Of a DNA stretch of 26,241 nt, positions 21,472 through 26,241 are shown in pieces. The position numbers and the translations under genes were made by a program. The DNA is from a virus. How positions within the stretch are numbered: the first letter of the stretch is position 1; every line of letters starts with the position of its first letter. The notes beneath the pieces were generated by a model. The model had not been told where the DNA came from, ran no database searches, and saw only the letters and a program-made list of their open reading frames with translations. The stretch is taken from positions 1 to 26,241 of the IMG/VR virus record IMGVR_UViG_3300020601_000068; one strand, given 5' to 3'.

Positions 21472-22257
21472 ATGGAAAAACAAACTAATGTCCGCGAGGG
21501 TTGGGATGATATGCTCAAAGCCGTACGCGATAAAAACAAACAACAACCCAATGGTGGTGCTGGTAAAAAACAAGGCACTCGTTACGGTGGTGGTAAACAA
21601 GTTCCTGATAAAGACCCCGGCCGTCCTGTAAAAGAGAAATTGGACCCAGTCGGCAAGGCCGATGCAGATATTAATAATGATGGTGTTGTGGATAAATCAG
21701 ATAAGTATCTACACAATCGTCGTAAGACAATTAAAAAGGCCATGGGTACTAAGGGCGAAACTGCTACGATGAATCCCAAGCTGTCAACTGGTTCAGTAAA
21801 AGAAGCTACGAATGAATCGGTTACATCTGCCGATAAGAAACCTGAAGCATATGTCGCTGCTGATGATAAAACAAAATACCGTATGGTATCAAAGGATAAG
21901 AATATGGTTAAAACCGAATCACGGATCAGAGAATCTTTGCTCTCAGTATTAGAGAAAAAAGACCCACACACTAAGGGTTCAATTGCACAACCTATGGATG
22001 ATAATCTTTCTGGCGAAGGCGCTAAGAAAATGAAGAAAGATCATGAGCCTGAAGTTAAGCTTGATGTGAAAGATGTTCATCCTGACACAGAAAAAGCAGT
22101 GGATGTTGTTGGTAAAGCCAAAGCCCGTGCTGGTGATAATCAACAAGGTGACAAGAAGATTGTTAACCCCGTTGATGATGTTACCAAAAAGGCTGGTTAT
22201 AAGACAGAAACTTTCATTGATCGCATTTCTGCCATTTATAAATCAATGCTAAAATAA
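21472..22257 (+). CDS. Highly charged protein with dockerin/EF-hand-like loop
   Basis: 261 aa, hydrophilic, probably largely disordered, rich in Lys, Asp and Gly. Residues about 64-80 ([17 protein letters not shown]) have the D-x-N-x-D-G-x-V-D pattern of a dockerin or EF-hand calcium loop. The C-terminus ([17 protein letters not shown]) is a short amphipathic helix. An AAGGAT box precedes the ATG. The layout, with no fold-forming core, is like scaffold-core or internal head proteins of T4-like phages; there is no direct proof. Confidence 0.72.
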   Translation: MEKQTNVREGWDDMLKAVRDKNKQQPNGGAGKKQGTRYGGGKQVPDKDPGRPVKEKLDPVGKADADINNDGVVDKSDKYLHNRRKTIKKAMGTKGETATMNPKLSTGSVKEATNESVTSADKKPEAYVAADDKTKYRMVSKDKNMVKTESRIRESLLSVLEKKDPHTKGSIAQPMDDNLSGEGAKKMKKDHEPEVKLDVKDVHPDTEKAVDVVGKAKARAGDNQQGDKKIVNPVDDVTKKAGYKTETFIDRISAIYKSMLK

Positions 22258-22272
22258 TAGAGGTTCTATATT

Positions 22273-22446
22273 ATGCAAATGTTAAATGAAGCGCCACCCA
22301 ATAATACAGGCCTTGAGAATATGAGTGTTCCTCAACTCATGGCTTTGGCTGAACAATTGGGTGTTCAAATTGATGCTCGGACCCCACACCATGAGATGTT
22401 GGCAGAGTTACAGGAAATTTTGATTTTAACAAAGATGTATGGATAG
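22273..22446 (+). CDS. Hypothetical small helical protein (57 aa)
   Basis: 57 residues beginning MQMLNEAPPNNTG, followed by a short helical domain (VPQLMALAEQLGVQIDA, then HHEMLAELQEILIL). The pattern of a helix, a G-V turn and a second helix after THxE is like a SAP/HeH-type helical pair, but weak. An AGAGG ribosome-binding site lies 9-10 bases before the ATG. It ends 2 bases before a perfect hairpin. Confidence 0.7.
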   Translation: MQMLNEAPPNNTGLENMSVPQLMALAEQLGVQIDARTPHHEMLAELQEILILTKMYG

Positions 22447-22448
22447 GA

Positions 22449-22480
22449 TATATAAGGTTGTGTTAAAATAACCTTATATA
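22449..22480 (+). repeat. 11-bp perfect inverted repeat in an intergenic gap
   Basis: TATATAAGGTT (22449-22459) and AACCTTATATA (22470-22480) pair perfectly around a 10-base loop. The hairpin nearly fills the gap and ends 4 bases before the next ATG, which has no ribosome-binding site of its own. No T-run follows. Confidence 0.65.
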
Positions 22481-22484
22481 ATCT

Positions 22485-22865
22485 ATGCTTGTTTTTTCTG
22501 AGTTGACTGAAGAGAACTTGTTTCTCTATGCTGCAAAGCATTATTATAGTCCGACATTTACTGATGCTGATGAGTTTAATGATGATTTAAATAGGTTTAA
22601 ATACATTAAACGATTAGTGAATAGGTATTTGTCAGGTGAGGAATTACCAGATAGACTGATAATGAATCACCTTATTGTAGTTTCCAATGTTTTTGGCATT
22701 GAAGCTATGCTTGAGATACTTGGACTTAAATTAGAAAAGAAGCATTGGGCGGTGATTAAACCATTTCTAATTTTCTTAAAGTATATAAAGAACGACCAGT
22801 ATACTGAAATTGAAATGGATAAAGTAGTGATACAAAAGATAAGAGAAGTACATGGGAATCGTTAA
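22485..22865 (+). CDS. Conserved-type T4-like phage protein (126 aa)
   Basis: 126 aa, mostly helical. It starts MLVFSELTE then EN, similar to MNFSEFITE of the gene at 16097. The phrase DEFNDDLNRFKYIKRLVNRY (residues about 28-47) followed by LIMNHLIVVSNVFGIEA is one I recall from cyanophage proteins of unknown function. No enzyme motif. It overlaps the next gene by 14 bases. Because the hairpin abuts its ATG, its translation may be controlled by that structure. Confidence 0.75.
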   Translation: MLVFSELTEENLFLYAAKHYYSPTFTDADEFNDDLNRFKYIKRLVNRYLSGEELPDRLIMNHLIVVSNVFGIEAMLEILGLKLEKKHWAVIKPFLIFLKYIKNDQYTEIEMDKVVIQKIREVHGNR

Positions 22866-23439
22866 AAGAGCAGCAGATTTAGCTTATACAATTAGGTTTG
22901 TTACCCTAATGTCGACTCCGTTTGAGAGTATGGATGCTTATAAGTTGGGCATTATTGATGCCGAAGGTAAACGTGTTAAGAGTGTAAAATTAGATTCTGA
23001 TGAAAAGAAAAGTGCATACACACCATTCATTAGATTGGCTGTGAATGTAAAACGGCTTTTATCAAATGTACCTGGTGGTAGTAGTTCGTTGGGTAGTTTT
23101 GCCGCCGCATTATATCTCATTAAAGAAAACTATAAGCTTGAAGATAAACAACTTGAGAAGATTGTTTCCAAGTTGGGTATTGAATCCCTTGACTTTATCC
23201 TTGAAAAATCCGAATGGTTTATTACTCGTGATGAAATGTTAAGTCATGGACTATATAGACTTAAAAATGAAAAGATGATTAACTCTACATATGATGTAGT
23301 TTGTAATCAAAAAGATCCCATTAGAGTAAATGAAAATGCCTATCCTGTTGGCCAAGTGTTTGGAATAAATATATACAAAGCAAAGCACTTGGGTAGTAAC
23401 CAAGATATTTTCATCACAGCAAACGAGATTTACAAATGA
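22852..23439 (+). CDS. Conserved-type T4-like phage protein (195 aa)
   Basis: 195 aa beginning MGIVKRAADLAYTIRFVTLM. The core phrases PFESMDAYKLGIIDAEGK and NVPGGSSSLGSFAAALYLIK are familiar from T4-like cyanophages, where the product is of unknown function or called structural. No membrane segment or catalytic motif. It overlaps both neighbours (14 and 4 bases), in a cluster whose order resembles that in marine myoviruses. Confidence 0.78.
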   Translation: MGIVKRAADLAYTIRFVTLMSTPFESMDAYKLGIIDAEGKRVKSVKLDSDEKKSAYTPFIRLAVNVKRLLSNVPGGSSSLGSFAAALYLIKENYKLEDKQLEKIVSKLGIESLDFILEKSEWFITRDEMLSHGLYRLKNEKMINSTYDVVCNQKDPIRVNENAYPVGQVFGINIYKAKHLGSNQDIFITANEIYK

Positions 23440-23732
23440 GCGAAAAAAAAGGCCTCTGGTATAACATCCATAAAAAACGTGAGCGCATTAAAAAAGGCTC
23501 TGGTGAGAAAATGCGAGCGCCTGGTTCAAAAGGTGCCCCTACTGATGCAGATTTAAAATCGGCCGCAGAAAGTATGATGACTACTGCCGATGCTGGTATT
23601 CCTCAGGATACTAAAACAATGGGTCCACGGCTTAAGACTACGGTAATGCATGACCGGCGACGTCGTAAGGATGGCCATCCAGTTTTATTGAAAAGATTTA
23701 GAAAATATATTGAAGATAAAAATATAGGTTAA
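23436..23732 (+). CDS. Basic conserved-type phage protein (98 aa)
   Basis: 98 aa. It begins MSEKKGLWYNIHKKRERIKK followed by GSGEKMRAPGSKGAPT, a pattern I recall as common in large-phage structural or head-associated proteins. Residues 75-95 (HDRRRRKDGHPVLLKRF) are strongly basic and may bind DNA. Its ATG overlaps the previous stop as ATGA. Role unknown. Confidence 0.75.
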   Translation: MSEKKGLWYNIHKKRERIKKGSGEKMRAPGSKGAPTDADLKSAAESMMTTADAGIPQDTKTMGPRLKTTVMHDRRRRKDGHPVLLKRFRKYIEDKNIG

Positions 23733-23737
23733 TCGTT

Positions 23738-24217
23738 ATGTTTGCCATTGGTCCTATTATTAAGGCAGTGTCAACACTTGTTATTGTGTTAGTCGTTGCT
23801 GGTGGTTTATATTATATTTCTGATTTAAAAGCAGCACTTGCAATATCGCAAATGAATGAGCAGAAATTAGAAGATGGTATTAAAGCACAAAATGAATTGC
23901 TTGAATCAATGAAGAAAGACATTGCTTCAATTCAAAAAGCAAATGAAGATCTAAAAAAAGAGAATGAACAACAAAAGCAAGACGTTGATGCTCTTGCTCG
24001 TAAATTTGACAAAAGAGACTTTGGCGCATTTGCTTTAGCAAATATTGAAAAAGCTCAACAACTTATTGATCGTGGTGTTATGAATGCACTCAGATGTTTG
24101 GAATTAGCCAGTGGCGCTCCATTAACAGAAGAGGAAAAAAATGCACCCTCACCTATAGAGGCTAATCGTGAATGTCCTGCGCTTATTAACCCTAGTTACA
24201 ATTCCCTTACTAATTAG
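23738..24217 (+). CDS. Probable inner-membrane spanin (i-spanin)
   Basis: 159 aa. One N-terminal transmembrane segment (about residues 7-27, VSTLVIVLVVAGGLYYI) is followed by a long coiled coil (about 35-95, KLEDGIKAQNELLESMKKDI and onwards) and a C-terminal globular part with two cysteines. This is the layout of i-spanins, which span the periplasm and fuse the two host membranes in the last step of lysis. The strongest support is the next gene, a lipoprotein that overlaps this one in another frame, as in classical Rz/Rz1 pairs and T4 pseT.3/pseT.2. Confidence 0.8.
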   Translation: MFAIGPIIKAVSTLVIVLVVAGGLYYISDLKAALAISQMNEQKLEDGIKAQNELLESMKKDIASIQKANEDLKKENEQQKQDVDALARKFDKRDFGAFALANIEKAQQLIDRGVMNALRCLELASGAPLTEEEKNAPSPIEANRECPALINPSYNSLTN

Positions 24218-24551
24218 TGGCTGTGCTTCTTGGATATTTGGTAGTACGCCTGATGTAAAAGAAGTCCAAATCCAAACCAAACAGGTTGAAAGAACACCCC
24301 TCAATTTAGCTGAGCCAGCACCACTAAAGGCTCGTGACTTTCGTTTCATTATTATCACTCGAGATAATGCTGAAATGATGTTTGATGAACTGGAAAAGCA
24401 AGGTGCAGATCCAGTAGTCTTCGCCCTCACCGATGATGGTTATACACAACTATCATTAACAATAGCAGAAATTAGAATATTATTGGCATCTCAAAAATCC
24501 ATTATTGCCAAATATAAAGAATATTACGAGCCACCAGCCCCTGCTGAATAA
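24168..24551 (+). CDS. Probable outer-membrane spanin lipoprotein (o-spanin)
   Basis: 127 aa with a GTG start, supported by AGAGG (24157-24161) 6 bases upstream. The N-terminus has a lipoprotein signal ending in LISGC (residues 15-19), so Cys19 should be lipidated and anchored in the outer membrane. The mature part contains RDFRFIIITRDNAEMMFDE and DDGYTQLSLTIAEIRILLAS, which I recall from spanin-type lipoproteins of T4-like marine phages, and ends in a Pro/Ala-rich tail. It overlaps the i-spanin gene by 50 bases in a different frame. Together they would disrupt the outer membrane. Confidence 0.82.
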   Translation: MNVLRLLTLVTIPLLISGCASWIFGSTPDVKEVQIQTKQVERTPLNLAEPAPLKARDFRFIIITRDNAEMMFDELEKQGADPVVFALTDDGYTQLSLTIAEIRILLASQKSIIAKYKEYYEPPAPAE

Positions 24552-24576
24552 TAATTTCTTATTTAAAAATTTAATT

Positions 24577-25311
24577 ATGAGAACCTTTTTTGAATTAGAT
24601 AAACAAGGACGTGAACTTATACATGGTCGTGAACCACAGAGACCAAAATATCATGAAATGCCAAAAGAAATAACATTTCCAACATCGGAAGATATGGCAT
24701 GTGAAGCACAACTTTCTGCAATAGGGACGTGGGAAGCACTTAGATTTAAAATTGATAGTGCTGAATGGAGAAAAAATGAAAAAGCCGTAGTAGATTTATG
24801 GCGACCATTTCAACCAAAACCCGGTATTTCTAATGATAGAGAAAGTATTTTATTATATGGTGCTGAAGGTGCACATCCGACAGATCCATGCGGATTAGCA
24901 CAAATGGCTAGAAATACTTGTGTAAAACCAAAAGAAGATTCAATGACATATCCTACAAGTGCTAAAGATATGTTTACATGTTTAAATAATATTTTTGATT
25001 ATTTTGATTTTGGTAGAACATTTGCTGTAAGATTAAATCAAGGTGGTCATTATCCACAACATAGAGATCATTTATTACTTACCCGGCCTACATTTAGATT
25101 AATTGCTTTTTTAGGAGATTCAACAGGAGCCCTAAAATGGGAGGTTGAAGAAAAAAGAGTCCATATTGAACCTAATCATTTATATTATGTTGATACAAGA
25201 AAAATGCATAGCTTATGGAGTGGCGAGCACAAAAGCACTATGGTTGTATTCAATGTAATAAAAAATTGGGAAAATGTTTTAAAAGTGCTTTCAGTATTAA
25301 AATATCAGTAA
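24577..25311 (+). CDS. 2OG/Fe(II) oxygenase-like protein (AT-rich cargo gene)
   Basis: 244 aa from the ATG at 24577. A TTG-initiated extension reaches back into the previous gene, but the ATG is more likely; neither has a ribosome-binding site. Residues 145-228 look like the cupin oxygenase core: RLNQGGHYPQHRDH gives H162-x-D164, and TRKMHSLWSG gives H211. The arginine expected about 10 residues after H211 is missing (HKSTMVV lies there), so 2OG binding is uncertain. The closest type is the aspartyl/asparaginyl hydroxylase-like group, as at 10995. Low GC (12 of 60 bases at 24961-25020) ties it to the accessory genes at 2800 and 8636-13046. Confidence 0.72.
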   Translation: MRTFFELDKQGRELIHGREPQRPKYHEMPKEITFPTSEDMACEAQLSAIGTWEALRFKIDSAEWRKNEKAVVDLWRPFQPKPGISNDRESILLYGAEGAHPTDPCGLAQMARNTCVKPKEDSMTYPTSAKDMFTCLNNIFDYFDFGRTFAVRLNQGGHYPQHRDHLLLTRPTFRLIAFLGDSTGALKWEVEEKRVHIEPNHLYYVDTRKMHSLWSGEHKSTMVVFNVIKNWENVLKVLSVLKYQ

Positions 25312-25312
25312 A

Positions 25313-25333
25313 TAGTGATATACAAGATCACTA
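25313..25333 (+). promoter_or_regulatory. Palindromic, operator-like site over promoter P4
   Basis: TAGTGAT (25313-25319) and ATCACTA (25327-25333) form a perfect 7-bp inverted repeat with a 7-base centre. The centre and right arm cover the -35 box of P4 and the bases after it, where a repressor would block RNA polymerase. Confidence 0.5.
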
Positions 25334-25347
25334 GAATGATATATAAT
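25319..25347 (+). promoter_or_regulatory. Candidate promoter P4 before nrdA
   Basis: TATACA (25319-25324), a 17-base spacer and TATAAT (25342-25347). There is no extended -10 TG, unlike P1-P3. It would start nrdA transcription about 50 bases before the ATG. Confidence 0.6.
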
Positions 25348-25404
25348 AACTCTTCCACATAAAACAAATACACATGCCCGCAATGGGCAGCAGAGGAATA
25401 TAGT

Positions 25405-26241
25405 ATGGCAATTCAATTATCAAGAGACCGAGACGACCTATTAACAGATTATGCGGTCGGCATGTTAAAAGACTTTTACATGCGTGACTATGAAAAATCC
25501 CCCCAAGAAGCATATTCAAGAGCAGCACAAGCCTGGTCAACCTATAAAGGAACCATGGATGAAGCTCTTGCAACACGTTTGTATGAATACGTTAGCAAAA
25601 AATGGTTTATGTTTGCTAGTCCTGTTCTTTCAAATGCTCCTAATGGTGTAAAGAAAGATAAAGGTCTACCAATCTCTTGCTTCTTGACCTATGTTCCAGA
25701 TACACTTGAAGGACTAATTTCACATTCATCTGAATTGCGTTGGCTCTCCGTATTTGGTGGTGGTGTTGGTGGGCATTGGTCAGACGTACGCACAGTGACG
25801 GATAAAGCTCCTGGACCTATGCCATTTCTGCATACCGTAGATGCCGATATGATCGCTTACCGGCAGGGTAAGACACGTAAGGGTTCATATGCTGCTTATA
25901 TGGATGTATCACACCCCGAGATTGTAGAGTTCTTAAACATGAGAATTCCCACTGGTGATGTGCAGCGTAAAGCATTGAACTTGCATAATGCTATTAATAT
26001 TAGCGATGCATTTATGGATGCTGTTACAAAAAATGAACAGTGGGAATTAAAAGATCCTGCATCAGGTATTGTATCAGAAACAATGAGTGCCCGTAAGTTG
26101 TGGGAACGTATTATTGAAGTTCGTTTTCGTACTGGTGAGCCTTACCTTAATTTTATTGATCGTGCAAACGAATACCTACCACAACCACTGAAAGATAAGG
26201 GTCTTAAAATCCATGGTTCAAACCTTTGTAATGAAATTCAT
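25405..26241 (+). CDS. nrdA: Ribonucleoside-diphosphate reductase large subunit (3' end outside window)
   Basis: 279 codons are visible and the frame is open at the right edge. The enzyme reduces ribonucleotides to deoxyribonucleotides in the cytoplasm. Diagnostic points: SPVLSNAPN (72-80), LPISCFL with C92 (the redox cysteine equivalent to E. coli C225), FGGGVGGHWSDVR (117-129), and GSNLCNEIH at the end, giving N273, C275 and E277, the catalytic N-x-C-x-E set. The N-terminus is short (only about 65 residues before KKWFMFASP), so the ATP-cone regulatory domain is absent, as in several phage reductases. A GAGGA box lies 7 bases before the ATG. A small-subunit gene may follow outside the window. 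Confidence 0.93.
   Translation, partial: MAIQLSRDRDDLLTDYAVGMLKDFYMRDYEKSPQEAYSRAAQAWSTYKGTMDEALATRLYEYVSKKWFMFASPVLSNAPNGVKKDKGLPISCFLTYVPDTLEGLISHSSELRWLSVFGGGVGGHWSDVRTVTDKAPGPMPFLHTVDADMIAYRQGKTRKGSYAAYMDVSHPEIVEFLNMRIPTGDVQRKALNLHNAINISDAFMDAVTKNEQWELKDPASGIVSETMSARKLWERIIEVRFRTGEPYLNFIDRANEYLPQPLKDKGLKIHGSNLCNEIH

Noticed and set aside
21582-21971. 129-codon minus-strand frame
   Set aside because: Antisense to a charged protein gene with a good ribosome-binding site; no motif or start signal.
1-26241. Prophage or bacterial chromosome rather than free phage
   Set aside because: No integrase, attachment-like direct repeats, tRNA or housekeeping genes were seen; late promoters and head-type genes favour a lytic T4-like phage, though a window cannot exclude other contexts.

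Overview
The window looks like part of a marine T4-type myovirus (a distant relative of cyanophage and pelagiphage myoviruses) infecting a Gram-negative host. The reasons are: ThyX at one edge and the catalytic half of a class I ribonucleotide reductase at the other; T4-style late promoters (TATAAATA) 26-31 nt before three transcription units; intrinsic terminators with UUCG-type loops; lipoproteins and an overlapping spanin-like pair; and a long run of proteins of the kind found in and around T4-like heads, several with an N-terminus like the T4 capsid-targeting peptide. I see no tRNA, CRISPR, insertion sequence or integration site. No stretch over 300 bases lacks a gene; the longest gap is 13047-13230, which is filled by promoters and operator-like repeats. 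All family calls rest on reading motifs, not on database searches.

Layout. (1) 1-3924, rightward: tail of an unknown gene, thyX, then small early genes behind two extended -10 sigma70 promoters (P1, P2), an HTH protein ending at a terminator, a DUF3310-like protein, an M15-type peptidase (probable endolysin) and an AT-rich radical SAM gene, closed by a bidirectional terminator. (2) 3923-8561, leftward, from a late promoter: two exported proteins (one with a long Asn/Ser/Thr tract), several membrane proteins, a lipoprotein and a staphylococcal-type nuclease. (3) 8636-13046, leftward, from another late promoter: a very AT-rich, tightly coupled six-gene block of a GNAT-like protein, three TauD-type oxygenase paralogues, a second kind of 2-oxoglutarate/Fe(II) oxygenase and a membrane fatty-acid desaturase. 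(4) 13047-14213, rightward: a DUF932 gene behind early promoter P3. (5) 14231-25311, rightward: a late run of structural and internal-head-type proteins, including a covalent-nucleotidyltransferase-like protein, an NMNAT-like nucleotidyltransferase and very basic or lysine/glutamate-rich proteins, followed by the spanin pair and one more 2OG oxygenase. (6) 25313-end: a promoter overlapped by a palindrome, then nrdA.

How the genes may work together. ThyX and NrdA supply DNA precursors. The M15 peptidase and spanins would open the cell. The late rightward block probably makes head contents that could be injected with the DNA. The most unusual part is the iron-enzyme block at 8636-13046: all three TauD-like proteins carry His-X-Asn where the family has the metal-binding His-X-Asp/Glu, while the neighbouring oxygenase keeps His-X-Asp. 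That three paralogues share the change argues for a modified chemistry or a non-enzymatic role, and the desaturase and GNAT-like neighbours make a lipid or envelope-modification pathway a reasonable but untested idea.
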